Part shown: piece by piece, positions 55,353 through 64,000 of the stretch
Layout of the letters: each line of letters starts with the position of its first letter
How positions within the stretch are numbered: the stretch's first letter is position 1
Assembly: GCF_014201615.1 (NCBI RefSeq)
Contig: NZ_JACHEU010000001.1
Coordinates: 1,879,631-1,943,630, forward strand
Source of the DNA: Aquamicrobium lusatiense
Lineage (GTDB): Bacteria > Pseudomonadota > Alphaproteobacteria > Rhizobiales > Rhizobiaceae
Direction: 5' to 3'
DNA length: 64,000 nucleotides
Position numbers and translations under genes: made by a program
The notes under the pieces: generated by a model
The model's database searches: none
What the model was told of the DNA's origin: nothing
The model's input: only the letters and a program-made list of their open reading frames with translations

Positions 55353-55562
55353 GTGTCAACGCACTATGTGTATGGACGGAGACGGACCGAAACTCTGGAT
55401 TATCTGCAATCCATGCTGGGGCAGCTTCGGGCGATGGCGGAGGCCGAGCGCTGCGATATGCTGACCTATCTGATCGAGATGGCTTACATTGAAGCCAGTG
55501 ACATCATTCGTGGCGAACGCCCGGTCAATATGCAGCAGGCAAGGCGCAAGGATGCGTCGTAA
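55353..55562 (+). CDS. Small conserved hypothetical protein
   Basis: A 69-residue soluble protein with the text YVYGRRRTETLDYLQSMLGQ, then LRAMAEAERCDMLTYLIEMA; mostly helical, and of a kind I recall as conserved in Rhizobiales with no assigned function. The GTG at 55353 is preferred because AAAGGAGGG lies a few bases before it; the frame is open to an ATG at 55275 that lacks a binding site and would add 26 unlikely residues. The spacing of the ribosome site is tight. Confidence 0.6.
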   Translation: MSTHYVYGRRRTETLDYLQSMLGQLRAMAEAERCDMLTYLIEMAYIEASDIIRGERPVNMQQARRKDAS

Positions 55563-56100
55563 CATTTACTGTGCAACAGATATGGCGGTTTACTGCCGGT
55601 GAATTTTTCCTGCGAGATTCAGTTCGGGACTTAGCGGCAGGATATTCGCAGCATGCTGGCCGCTGGGTTAATTTGCCGCAACGCCGGTCAGGCAGAAGCT
55701 TTCTCATAGCGTAGATCGCAATTGGGCAACTGGACGAGCAGGCCAGAGGCCCACGCCCCTTTGGCCAGAGAACACTTTACGGTTTCGATGACGCAGCACT
55801 CGCCGTCCTGCAATTTCTGCCGGAAAAGCGGATTCCTTCCTCGTAAGCTGAATTTCGAAAGACCTTATGGACACCGGCTTTGCCCGTCGTCACAGGGCCG
55901 GAAGCACATATTTTCTGCTTCCCGCAGTTGCCTGCATTGGCAGCTGAAGCGTGCGAGATCGCGTCGCACCCGTCTTTACCAATGCGACGAGACGGGGTTT
56001 GTTGCGGTCGCGCCGCACCCTTTTCAACCTGCCACGAAATGGTGATTGGAGAGCCTCGTCACCCGCGGCTATAGGCGCGTATCGGACAGGAATGCAGGAT
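55563..56100. other. Stretch without a recognisable gene
   Basis: Between the small conserved gene and ccdA 538 bases hold no frame with a convincing ribosome site or family text. Short open frames up to about 107 codons exist but their translations look random (many Arg/Ser/His/Pro). No tRNA-like cloverleaf or strong hairpin was seen. Confidence 0.45.
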
Positions 56101-56847
56101 ATGGCACTGGACATCGGATATGTGAGCGCGGTCGGGGCCGGTGCGCTGTCTTTTCTCTCGCCATGTGTCCTGCCGCTGGTTCCACCCTATCTGTGCTACA
56201 TGGCCGGCGTTTCGGTCGACGATTTTCGCGGCGACCAGGCCGTGGCTGCAAAAGCTGGAGCGCGTGCGCCCTTGTTGGCGGCGTCGCTCGCTTTCGTGCT
56301 CGGTTTCTCAACCGTCTTCGTCGCGCTTGGAGCCGGCGCTTCGACGATCGGCCGCCTGCTCAGGGTGTGGCAGGAGCCGCTGGCCATGGCCGCCGGCGTG
56401 CTGATCATCATCATGGGCCTGAACTTCCTCGGCCTTATCCGCATTCCGCTGTTGTCGCGCGAGGCGCGCTTTCAGAGCCAGGGCAAGCCCGCCAGCGCCA
56501 TTGCCGCCTATGTCATGGGGTTGGCGTTCGCCTTCGGTTGGACACCATGCATCGGTCCGGTGCTGGGGCCGATCCTCACCCTTGCCGGGGGACGCGACAC
56601 CGTGGGCGAGGGCGCCTTGCTGCTCGCCGCCTATTCGCTCGGCCTTGGCATCCCTTTCCTCATCGCTGCGATGTTCTCAGGCGCATTCATGCGCTTTCTC
56701 GGGCGCTTCAGGGTGCATCTCGGCAGGGTCGAGAAGGTCATCGGCGCGCTGCTGGTGATCGCGGGCATCTTCTTCCTTACCGGCGGTGTGCAGACGCTGG
56801 CGTTCTGGCTGCTGGAAACCTTTCCTGTTCTGGGCAGGCTGGGTTGA
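56101..56847 (+). CDS. ccdA: Cytochrome c biogenesis protein CcdA
   Basis: CcdA passes reducing equivalents across the inner membrane for cytochrome c maturation or periplasmic thiol reduction. The 248-residue protein has six hydrophobic helices and the two redox cysteines in FLSPCVLPLVPPYL (first helix) and FGWTPCIGPVLGPIL (fourth helix). The ATG at 56101 with AGGA nine bases upstream is chosen; the open frame upstream is not coding. glmU follows after 125 bases. Confidence 0.93.
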   Translation: MALDIGYVSAVGAGALSFLSPCVLPLVPPYLCYMAGVSVDDFRGDQAVAAKAGARAPLLAASLAFVLGFSTVFVALGAGASTIGRLLRVWQEPLAMAAGVLIIIMGLNFLGLIRIPLLSREARFQSQGKPASAIAAYVMGLAFAFGWTPCIGPVLGPILTLAGGRDTVGEGALLLAAYSLGLGIPFLIAAMFSGAFMRFLGRFRVHLGRVEKVIGALLVIAGIFFLTGGVQTLAFWLLETFPVLGRLG

Positions 56848-56972
56848 TATTTGCAGGGGCGATGCTTTAAGTGTCGCGCTCTGTAGCCAATACTTGACCC
56901 GAGTGCATTGGCATCAGCGCTTCACCGGCGTTCCACAGTCTCGTTTCTGCAATCAGCATGCGGTTGTTCCAG

Positions 56973-58325
56973 ATGAATCAGCGAACCTGCCTCTCGATCA
57001 TCCTCGCAGCCGGCGAGGGAACGCGCATGAAGAGCACTTTACCAAAGGTGCTTCACAGAATCGCCGGCCTGCCGCTGGTCGCGCATGTGGCGAAGGCTGC
57101 GCAGAGTGCCGGTGCCGGAAATCTCGCGCTGGTCGTCGGGCACGGCGGCGGGAAGGTGCGCTCTGCGGCCGAAAGCTTTGCGCCGGAAGCCGAAATCTTC
57201 GAGCAGACCGAACGTCTCGGCACCGCCCATGCGGTGCTGGCCGCCCGCAAGGCGATAGAGCGCGGCCATGACGATGTGCTGGTGATGTTCGGCGATACGC
57301 CGCTGATCGATGCCACGGCCCTTGCCACCGCCCGCCAGCGGCTGGCCGATGGAGCCGCCGTTGTCGTTCTTGGCTTCCGCACCGAAAATTCGACCGGTTA
57401 TGGTCGTCTCATCGAAAGCGAAGGCAAGCTGCTCGCCATTCGTGAGGAAAAGGACGCCAGCGAGGAGGAGCGCCGCATCACCTTCTGCAACAGCGGGCTG
57501 ATGGCCATTTCCGGCCGCCATGCGCTCGACCTTCTGGATGGTGTCGGCAACGCCAATTCCAAGGGTGAATACTATCTCACCGACATCGTGGAGATCGCCG
57601 GAGCCCGGGGGCTTCCGGTGGTTGCCACCGAAGCGAGCTTTGAAAACGCGCTCGGCATCAACAACCGTGCTGAACTGGCCGAAGCAGAAGCCATCTGGCA
57701 GAAGCATCGTCGCCGCGAGACCATGCTTGCCGGCGTGACGCTGGTCGCGCCGGATACGGTTTTCTTCTCGCACGATACGCTGATCGAGGCCGATGCGCTG
57801 GTGGAGCCCAATGTTTGGTTCGGGCCGGGCGTCCATGTCGAGTCAGGCGCCACCATCCGCGCCTTCAGCCATCTGGAGGGCGCGAAGGTTGCTTCCGGTG
57901 CCGAGGTTGGCCCGTTTGCCCGCCTGCGCCCCGGTACCGATCTGAAGGAAAAAGCCAAGGTCGGCAATTTCTGCGAGGTCAAGAAGGCCGTCGTGGAAAA
58001 GGGTGCGAAGGTCAACCACCTTACTTATATAGGTGACGCGCATATCGGCGCTGGCGCCAACATTGGCGCCGGAACCATCACCTGCAACTATGACGGCTAT
58101 TCGAAATTCCTCACCGAGATCGGCGAAGGCGCCTTCATCGGCTCCAATTCCTCGCTGGTCGCTCCTGTTTCCATCGGCAATGGCGCTTATGTGGCTTCCG
58201 GTTCGGTCATCACCGAAAGCGTGCCCGACGATGCGCTGGCCTTTGGCCGGGCCCGCCAGAAGACGCTGCCGGAAAAGGCGCGCGCTCTGCGCGAGCGCCG
58301 GGCCGACGCGGCAAAGAAGAAGTGA
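56973..58325 (+). CDS. glmU: Bifunctional glucosamine-1-phosphate acetyltransferase / UDP-GlcNAc pyrophosphorylase
   Basis: GlmU acetylates glucosamine-1-phosphate and couples it to UTP, giving UDP-GlcNAc for peptidoglycan and lipid A. The N-terminal uridyltransferase carries [18 protein letters not shown]; the C-terminal left-handed beta helix has hexapeptide repeats ending [20 protein letters not shown], with the catalytic-region NYDGYSKF. About 450 residues from the ATG at 56973; an in-frame start five codons upstream is possible. glmS follows at 109 bases, so two of the UDP-GlcNAc genes are linked. Confidence 0.95.
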   Translation: MNQRTCLSIILAAGEGTRMKSTLPKVLHRIAGLPLVAHVAKAAQSAGAGNLALVVGHGGGKVRSAAESFAPEAEIFEQTERLGTAHAVLAARKAIERGHDDVLVMFGDTPLIDATALATARQRLADGAAVVVLGFRTENSTGYGRLIESEGKLLAIREEKDASEEERRITFCNSGLMAISGRHALDLLDGVGNANSKGEYYLTDIVEIAGARGLPVVATEASFENALGINNRAELAEAEAIWQKHRRRETMLAGVTLVAPDTVFFSHDTLIEADALVEPNVWFGPGVHVESGATIRAFSHLEGAKVASGAEVGPFARLRPGTDLKEKAKVGNFCEVKKAVVEKGAKVNHLTYIGDAHIGAGANIGAGTITCNYDGYSKFLTEIGEGAFIGSNSSLVAPVSIGNGAYVASGSVITESVPDDALAFGRARQKTLPEKARALRERRADAAKKK

Positions 58326-58434
58326 TAAACGCCGCCTGCATCTTGCTACGCGGCGCAATGCAATTTGATTTTCCGTCTGCACCGGTCGTCTCTAGAAGGC
58401 AGCCGGCGCCATCAGGATCAGGGACAGGGCATAT

Positions 58435-60261
58435 ATGTGCGGCATAGTTGCAATAGTGGGTAAAACGCCGGTGGCTCCGCTGATCGTGGATGCGCTGAAG
58501 CGTCTCGAATATCGCGGCTATGATTCGGCGGGTGTTGCAACGATCGAGCATGGTGCGTTGGCGCGCCGCAGGGCCGAGGGCAAGCTCGTCAATCTGGAAA
58601 ACCGCCTGAAGAATGAGCCCCTGGACGGAACCATCGGCATCGGACACACCCGCTGGGCAACGCATGGCGTTCCCAACGAGACCAATGCCCATCCGCACTT
58701 TTCCGGCGACGTCGCGGTGGTCCACAACGGCATCATCGAGAATTTCGCTGAACTGCGCGACGAACTTGCCGCAGATGGCTACAAATTCACCTCGCAGACC
58801 GACACGGAAGTGGTGGCGCATCTGGTCGCGCGTGAGCTGAAGCGCGGTGCCGCGCCCGTCGATGCTGCCCATGCTGCCGTCAAGCGGCTGCAGGGTGCTT
58901 TTGCACTGGCCATCATGTTCAGGAATGATGAGGATCTGGTGGTCGGCGCCCGCAACGGCCCGCCGCTGGCCGTCGGTCATGGCGATGGCGAGATGTTCCT
59001 TGGGTCCGACGCCATCGCGCTGGCCCCGTTCACCAATTCCATCACCTATCTGGAGGATGGCGACTGGGCGGTCGTGCGTCATGGCGGCGTGTCCATCTTC
59101 GACATCGACGGCCAGCCGGTTGAGCGCCGCCGACAGCAGTCGATGGGCGCTGCCTATCTGGTGGACAAGGGCAATCACCGCCATTTCATGGAAAAGGAAA
59201 TCCATGAGCAGCCGGAAGTGATCTCGCACACGCTGGCGCATTATCTCGACTTCGCCAACGGCACCGCCAGGGATCTCGACCTGCCGTTCGACTTCAACGC
59301 CATCGACCGGCTTGCCATCTCGGCCTGCGGCACGGCCTATCTTGCCGGTCTCGTCGGCAAATACTGGTTCGAGCGCTATGCGCGGCTGCCGGTGGATATC
59401 GATATCGCCTCGGAGTTTCGCTACCGAGAAATGCCGCTGTCGGCGCGCGATGCGGCGCTCTTCATTTCCCAGTCGGGCGAAACCGCCGATACGCTGGCCT
59501 CGCTGCGTTATTGCCGCAAGGCCGGCATGAGCATCGGCGCCGTCGTCAATGTGCGGGAATCAACCATCGCGCGCGAATCGGACGTGGTGCTGCCGACGCT
59601 GGCCGGCCCCGAGATCGGCGTCGCCTCCACCAAGGCCTTCACCTGCCAGCTTTCGGTGCTGGCCTCACTGGCCGTCCGCGCCGCTGCCGATCGCGGCAAG
59701 GTCTCGGCCGAGGAGGAAAAGGCGCTGGTGCGCGCGCTTTCTGAAACGCCGCGCTACACCAATCAGGTTCTCCAGAAGGTCGAGCACCAGATCGAGAAAC
59801 TGGCGCGCGAACTGTCTCACTACAAGCATGTGCTCTATCTCGGCCGCGACACCAATTTCCCGCTGGCCATGGAAGGAGCGCTGAAGCTCAAGGAAATCTC
59901 CTACATCCATGCCGAGGGCTACGCGGCCGGCGAGCTGAAGCACGGCCCCATCGCCCTCATCGACGAAAAGATGCCGGTGGTGGTGATCGCGCCGCATGAC
60001 CGCATCTTCGAAAAGACGGTCTCCAACATGCAGGAGGTCGCCGCGCGGGGCGGCAGGATCATCCTCATTACCGACGCAAAAGGCGCGGCCAACGCCACGG
60101 TGGAAACGATGGAGACCATCGTGCTGCCGGATGTGCCGGAGATCATCTCGCCGATCGTCTATGCGGTGCCGATCCAGTTGCTGGCCTATTACACGGCCGT
60201 GTTCATGGGGACCGACGTCGACCAGCCGCGCAACCTCGCCAAGTCGGTTACGGTGGAATAG
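58435..60261 (+). CDS. glmS: Glutamine-fructose-6-phosphate aminotransferase (isomerizing)
   Basis: GlmS makes glucosamine-6-phosphate from fructose-6-phosphate and glutamine. The 608-residue protein begins MCGIVAIVG, so Cys is N-terminal after Met removal; the glutaminase domain has GHTRWATHG and the isomerase has two SIS domains (ISACGTAYLAG, SQSGETADTLASLRY) and ends LAKSVTVE. Full length. No glmS ribozyme is expected in this lineage and none was seen; no regulatory leader was assigned. Confidence 0.97.
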   Translation: MCGIVAIVGKTPVAPLIVDALKRLEYRGYDSAGVATIEHGALARRRAEGKLVNLENRLKNEPLDGTIGIGHTRWATHGVPNETNAHPHFSGDVAVVHNGIIENFAELRDELAADGYKFTSQTDTEVVAHLVARELKRGAAPVDAAHAAVKRLQGAFALAIMFRNDEDLVVGARNGPPLAVGHGDGEMFLGSDAIALAPFTNSITYLEDGDWAVVRHGGVSIFDIDGQPVERRRQQSMGAAYLVDKGNHRHFMEKEIHEQPEVISHTLAHYLDFANGTARDLDLPFDFNAIDRLAISACGTAYLAGLVGKYWFERYARLPVDIDIASEFRYREMPLSARDAALFISQSGETADTLASLRYCRKAGMSIGAVVNVRESTIARESDVVLPTLAGPEIGVASTKAFTCQLSVLASLAVRAAADRGKVSAEEEKALVRALSETPRYTNQVLQKVEHQIEKLARELSHYKHVLYLGRDTNFPLAMEGALKLKEISYIHAEGYAAGELKHGPIALIDEKMPVVVIAPHDRIFEKTVSNMQEVAARGGRIILITDAKGAANATVETMETIVLPDVPEIISPIVYAVPIQLLAYYTAVFMGTDVDQPRNLAKSVTVE

Positions 60262-60346
60262 GATTCTGCATCGGCTGGCCGGCAAGTTCGGTGTTCCAAA
60301 GCAGCTTTCACTCGCTTAATGTTGCGGCGCAACGAAGCGGGTGAGC

Positions 60347-61093
60347 ATGTCGGACATTATCAGAACATCGGCAATGACACGGCTCAGGAACTATTTCCTG
60401 ACCGGATTTATCGTCTGCGCCCCGCTGGCGATCACCGCCTATCTGACATGGTCGTTCGTGGGCTGGGTCGATTCATGGGTGAAGCCCTATATTCCGACCC
60501 GCTACAGTCCCGACACCTATCTGCCCTTCGCGGTGCCCGGCTTCGGGCTCATCGTGGCGCTGGTGCTCATCACGCTGATCGGCTTTCTTGCCGCCAACAT
60601 CGTCGGCCGCGCCATCGTCAATTTCGGCGAGCGGCTGCTTGGCCGCATGCCTCTGGTGCGCGGCATCTATCGCTCGCTGAAGCAGATTTTCGAAACGGTG
60701 CTATCCAACCACGGCGACATGTTCAAGCATGTCGGCATGGTCGAATATCCGCGCAAGGACGTGTGGTCGCTGGTGTTCCTGTCCGGTGAGAAGGAAACAG
60801 AGATCAACGAGAAGCTTGATGTCGAGGGCGATCCGCTGATCGGCGTGTTCATGCCTTGCACACCCAACCCGACCACCGGCTTCCTGATGTATGTGCGCAA
60901 GTCCGAGATCGTCATGCTGGACATGACGATCGAGGAAGGCGCGCGCCTGATCGTTTCGGCCGGTCTCGTCGCGCCAAAGGTGAAGCGCAAGCGCGGCCCC
61001 GAGGCGGAAGCGGTCAGCATCGCCAATCCGAAGCTGGAAGAGGTTCAGCCGGCGCGCAGCAAGCGCACCGCCTCGTCCTTGCCGAACACATAA
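60347..61093 (+). CDS. DUF502 family membrane protein
   Basis: A 248-residue protein with two N-terminal hydrophobic helices (RLRNYFLTGFIVCAPLAITAY and GLIVALVLITLIGFLAANI) and a cytoplasmic or periplasmic C-terminal domain with VFMPCTPNPTTGFLMYV, the DUF502 signature. Function unknown; often beside recG in Rhizobiales. The ATG at 60347 is preferred, with a GTG at 60341 in the same frame. Its last 49 bases overlap the 3' end of the convergent recG. Confidence 0.88.
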   Translation: MSDIIRTSAMTRLRNYFLTGFIVCAPLAITAYLTWSFVGWVDSWVKPYIPTRYSPDTYLPFAVPGFGLIVALVLITLIGFLAANIVGRAIVNFGERLLGRMPLVRGIYRSLKQIFETVLSNHGDMFKHVGMVEYPRKDVWSLVFLSGEKETEINEKLDVEGDPLIGVFMPCTPNPTTGFLMYVRKSEIVMLDMTIEEGARLIVSAGLVAPKVKRKRGPEAEAVSIANPKLEEVQPARSKRTASSLPNT

Positions 61094-63153
61094 AGCAGAA
61101 GCCTGAGAGCTTCGCCGCGCGGGGTCTGCAGTTCGGGATCTGTGGCGAGGATCAGCCGGGCATCGTCGCGCGCGGCTTCGAGCAGGTCGGCATGGGTGTC
61201 GATCCGCGCGATCCGGAACCCCGGCGTGCCCGACTGGCGGGTGCCGAGCAATTCCCCTTCGCCGCGCAATTTCAGGTCTTCCTCGGCAATGAGGAAGCCG
61301 TCTTCCGTCTCGCGCATCACCGAAAGCCGGCGTTTGGCCGTTTCCCCCAGCGGGTCCTTGTAGAGAAGCACGCAGGAAGAAGGCTTCGATCCGCGCCCCA
61401 CGCGCCCGCGTAGCTGGTGAAGCTGGGCAAGGCCGAAGCGCTCGGCGTGCTCGATGACGATGATGGTGGCGTCGGGCACGTCGACGCCCACCTCGATCAC
61501 CGTGGTGGCGATCAGAACCCGCGTCTCGCCATCCTTGAAGGCGCGCATCGCCTCGTCCTTTTCCGCACCCTTCATGCGGCCGTGGACAAGGCCGACACGG
61601 TCGCCGAAAACAGGCTGAAGGGAAGCGAAGCGGTCTTCCGCCGACATCAGCTTCACCTCTTCCGATTCCTCGACCAACGGGCAGATCCAGTAGACTTTCT
61701 GGCCCTCCGCGACCGCATCGCGGATGCGCCCGACCAGCTCCGAAAGCCGCTCCAGCGGGAGGGTCACGGTGCGGATCGGCTGGCGGCCTGCCGGTTTCTC
61801 GGTGAGACGCGAGACGTCCATGTCGCCGAAGGCGGTCAGCACCAGCGTGCGCGGAATGGGCGTCGCCGTCATCACCAGCATGTCGGGCGCATCGCCCTTG
61901 GCCGTCATCGCCAGCCGCTGATGCACGCCGAAACGGTGCTGCTCATCGACCACGGCCAGCACGAGGTTGTTGAAGCTCACGCTCTCCTGAAACAGCGCAT
62001 GAGTGCCGATGACCATGTTGATGCCGCCATCGGCCAGTCCTTCAAGCACCTCCCTGCGCTCACGGCCCTTTTCGCGGCCGGTCAGCACGGCGACCTGCAG
62101 CCCGACGCGTTCTGCCAGCGGCGCGATGGTGGCGAAATGCTGGCGCGCGAGGATTTCCGTCGGCGCCATCAGCGCCGCCTGTCCGCCGGCCTCTACAGCG
62201 CGCGCCATGGCCAGCAGCGCGACGACAGTCTTGCCGGAGCCCACGTCGCCCTGAAGCAGGCGCAGCATGCGCTCGGGCTCGGCCAGATCGGCATGGATTT
62301 CGGCAAGTGCGGCTTCCTGCGCGCCGGTCAGCGCATAGGGCAGGGCGGCCCGCAATGCCTGCACCAGCCGCCCGTCGCCGGTGAGCGGACGGCCCGAGAG
62401 CTTGCGGACGCGCGCCCGCACAAGTGCGAGAGAAACCTGCCCGGCCAGAAACTCGTCATAGGCAAGCCTGCGCCAGGCGGAGCTGTCAGGCGCGGCGTCT
62501 ATCGGCGAGTCCGGGTTGTGGATGCGCTCCAGCGCTGCGTGGAAGCCGGGGAAGGACTGGCGGCGCAGGAAGGGGGCGTCCTGCCATTCCGGCATTGCCG
62601 GCACGCGCTCCAGCGCCTGCCCGATGGCACGGCGCAGCACCTTGCCCGACAGACCGGCGGTGAGCGGATAGACCGGCTCGACCAGCGGCAGGCCGGCGGC
62701 ATCCTCCGCAAGCGCGATGTGATCGGGATGCACCATGGAGGGGCGGCCGTTGAACCACTCCATGCGCCCGGAAACGATCACCTGCGCGCCTTCCGGCAGC
62801 TGCTTTTCCAGATAAGCGGCATGGGCGTGAAAGAAGGTCAGGGTGATGTCGCTGGTGTCGTCATGGGCATAGACCCGGTAGGGCACCGAACGGTTGCCGC
62901 GCGGCGGCGGCTGGTGTCCGTCGACGGTGAGATCAAGCGTAACGATGGCGCCGGGAGCCGCATTGGCGATGCCCGGCCGGCTGCGCCGGTCGATCACCGA
63001 GTTCGGCAGCACGAACAGCAGATCGGCCGCCCGCGCTTCACGGTCGCCGGGATCGACCGGCAGCACGCGTTCGATCAGCGCCGCCACCTTGGGGCCGACG
63101 CCGGCCAGCGACGTGATGGGCGCAAACAGCGGATCGAGCAGGGAAGGGCGCAT
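61045..63153 (-). CDS. recG: ATP-dependent DNA helicase RecG
   Basis: RecG regresses stalled forks and moves branched DNA. The 702-residue protein has the N-terminal wedge domain, Walker A LLQGDVGSGKT, DEQHRFG as motif II, TATPIPRTL as motif III, and QLRGRVGRG as motif VI. No loss of key residues. Convergent with DUF502, overlapping it by 49 bases. It is divergent from sdhE, 91 bases away. Confidence 0.96.
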   Translation of the reverse strand: MRPSLLDPLFAPITSLAGVGPKVAALIERVLPVDPGDREARAADLLFVLPNSVIDRRSRPGIANAAPGAIVTLDLTVDGHQPPPRGNRSVPYRVYAHDDTSDITLTFFHAHAAYLEKQLPEGAQVIVSGRMEWFNGRPSMVHPDHIALAEDAAGLPLVEPVYPLTAGLSGKVLRRAIGQALERVPAMPEWQDAPFLRRQSFPGFHAALERIHNPDSPIDAAPDSSAWRRLAYDEFLAGQVSLALVRARVRKLSGRPLTGDGRLVQALRAALPYALTGAQEAALAEIHADLAEPERMLRLLQGDVGSGKTVVALLAMARAVEAGGQAALMAPTEILARQHFATIAPLAERVGLQVAVLTGREKGRERREVLEGLADGGINMVIGTHALFQESVSFNNLVLAVVDEQHRFGVHQRLAMTAKGDAPDMLVMTATPIPRTLVLTAFGDMDVSRLTEKPAGRQPIRTVTLPLERLSELVGRIRDAVAEGQKVYWICPLVEESEEVKLMSAEDRFASLQPVFGDRVGLVHGRMKGAEKDEAMRAFKDGETRVLIATTVIEVGVDVPDATIIVIEHAERFGLAQLHQLRGRVGRGSKPSSCVLLYKDPLGETAKRRLSVMRETEDGFLIAEEDLKLRGEGELLGTRQSGTPGFRIARIDTHADLLEAARDDARLILATDPELQTPRGEALRLLLYVFGKDEAVRLLRAG

Positions 63154-63244
63154 GCGCGCAGATTAGAAACTCCGCTCCGCGTTGCAAGGCTGACACCGCC
63201 TTCTATCCACGCTATATGCGCCACAACCTGAAAAAGGAGCTGCC

Positions 63245-63541
63245 ATGACCGGAACGACGAGAACAAGCGAAGGGCTGGATACCCGCCGTCGCAAGCTGCT
63301 GTTTCGCTCCTGGCATCGCGGCATGCGCGAGATGGATCTGATCCTCGGCAGCTTCGCCGATGCGGAAATCGAACGAATGAGCGAAGACGAACTTGACCAG
63401 TTCGAGCGGCTGCTGGAAATCAACGATACCGAGCTGCTGCCATGGATCACCGGCCAGACGCAGATCCCGACCGGTATCGATCTGCCCCTGCTGGAGCGTG
63501 TTCTGGAATGGCGCGGCAGGGTTGCGTCCCTGACCGTCTGA
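63245..63541 (+). CDS. sdhE: FAD assembly factor SdhE (succinate dehydrogenase assembly factor 2)
   Basis: SdhE helps insert FAD into succinate dehydrogenase. The 98-residue protein has the hallmark RGMREMD (residues 25-31) with the glycine of the RGxxE motif, then DLILGSFADAE and LLEINDTELLPWITGQT. AAAAGGAG lies just upstream. The recG-sdhE-mfd order is common in Rhizobiales. Confidence 0.93.
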   Translation: MTGTTRTSEGLDTRRRKLLFRSWHRGMREMDLILGSFADAEIERMSEDELDQFERLLEINDTELLPWITGQTQIPTGIDLPLLERVLEWRGRVASLTV

Positions 63542-63593
63542 ACTATCTGAGTTTCGCACGCCGCAACCATTCCCCCGGACAAAGTCGCAAGCC

Positions 63594-64000
63594 ATGAGCC
63601 TCATCCCGAAAATCGGCCTGCCAAAAGGCAGCATCGGTTCCTTCGTCATCGATGGCGTGGCCGATGGCTATGAGGCGTTCGCGCTGGCGCAGGTCGCCCG
63701 TGAAATCGCGCCGGACCGTCCACTGGTCTTCGTTGCCCGCGACGGCCAGCGCCTGCCGGCCATCGTCGAGGCGCTGGCTTTTGCCGATCCCGGCCTGCCG
63801 GTTCTGGAGCTGCCGGCATGGGATTGCCTGCCGTATGACCGCGTATCACCGGGTTCGGATGCCGCTGCACGACGGCTGGATGCGCTTTCCGCCATGGCCG
63901 CGCTCGGCAAGAATCCGCACCGGGCCGTCATTCTCACCACCGCCAACGCCCTGTTGCAGCGCGTGCCCCCGGCCGAATTGATCGAAGCGCAGACCTTCAG
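63594..64000 (+). CDS. mfd: Transcription-repair coupling factor Mfd (partial, 5' end only)
   Basis: Mfd removes stalled RNA polymerase and recruits UvrA. Only the first 135 codons are in the window, all within the UvrB-like N-terminal region: IGSFVIDGVADGYEAFALAQ, VARDGQRLPAIVEAL and the characteristic LPAWDCLPYDRVSPG followed by RRLDAL. The ATG at 63594 begins MSLIPKIGLP. The helicase domains lie beyond the right edge. Confidence 0.92.
   Translation, partial: MSLIPKIGLPKGSIGSFVIDGVADGYEAFALAQVAREIAPDRPLVFVARDGQRLPAIVEALAFADPGLPVLELPAWDCLPYDRVSPGSDAAARRLDALSAMAALGKNPHRAVILTTANALLQRVPPAELIEAQTF

Noticed and set aside
55722..56045. 107-codon plus-strand frame before ccdA
   Set aside because: No ribosome binding site, random-looking composition rich in Arg, Ser, Pro and His, no family resemblance.
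58326..58434. Possible glmS ribozyme or riboswitch in the glmU-glmS gap
   Set aside because: The gap is only 109 bases, the ribozyme is confined largely to Gram-positive lineages, and no matching structure was seen.

Overview
The window is GC-rich, densely packed chromosomal DNA from an alphaproteobacterium of the order Rhizobiales, most like the Phyllobacteriaceae/Brucellaceae side (Mesorhizobium, Nitratireductor, Aquamicrobium or relatives). This rests on gene order (rpoZ-rsh-pyrE-acpS-lepB-rnc-era-recO; topA-rnr-DUF983-NUDIX; rpsF-rpsR-rplI; glmU-glmS-DUF502-recG-sdhE-mfd), on protein sequences that read like rhizobial orthologues, and on two intergenic palindromic repeats of the kind scattered through rhizobial genomes. 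No rRNA or tRNA gene, insertion sequence or prophage was recognised. Most of the window is core genome.

Layout. 1-2159 (minus) is the N-terminal ~719 codons of a CRISPR Cas3 (HD nuclease plus helicase, type I-C-like), cut by the window edge; the rest of the cas operon should lie to the left. 2371-3757 is dapA-smpB, followed by a minus-strand pair, a NYN-domain protein and a family 5 uracil-DNA glycosylase. 5323-12410 is the plus-strand housekeeping run rpoZ, rsh, pyrE, acpS, lepB, rnc, era, recO, with a strong intrinsic terminator between rpoZ and rsh. 12464-20782 holds less characterised genes: a very large DUF2339 membrane protein, a GST, an HD hydrolase with YgfZ, an exported protein, small conserved proteins, a NUDIX hydrolase and a YedK-type abasic-site protein. 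21165-26153 is cysS-VOC-GFA-proline iminopeptidase (three translationally coupled or near-coupled joints), then cimA for the citramalate route to isoleucine.

26257-33340 holds a RarD-type exporter, a LOG phosphoribohydrolase, a LysM protein, a cysteine-rich ArsR repressor whose start codon lies inside a perfect 25-bp palindrome, an Atm1-type ABC exporter, and psd-pssA for phosphatidylethanolamine synthesis. 33560-46697 is a long minus-strand block: a two-domain acyltransferase/acyl ligase, an SDR, purF, cvpA, radA, dnaB, an Rsm22-type methyltransferase, ynfA, cfa, and the rpsF-rpsR-rplI ribosomal operon ending in a textbook terminator. 46982-55072 (minus) has a nucleotidyltransferase overlapping an MFS exporter, a NUDIX hydrolase, DUF983, rnr and topA. 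55353-64000 (mostly plus) has a small conserved gene, ccdA, glmU-glmS, DUF502, convergent recG, sdhE and the 5' end of mfd.

Themes. Membrane lipid metabolism is well represented (psd, pssA, aas-like, cfa, acpS), as are cell envelope precursors (glmS, glmU, dapA) and DNA repair or replication (recO, recG, radA, mfd, udg, dnaB, topA). The accessory or less expected items are the edge Cas3, the ArsR/Atm1 pair with its unusual operator, the nucleotidyltransferase/MFS pair, the dispersed repeats, and several slots where genes I would expect from related genomes are missing (alr, the DUF2232 gene, dprA, rpmG). No wholly novel multi-gene system could be shown from sequence alone; the best leads are in the findings.
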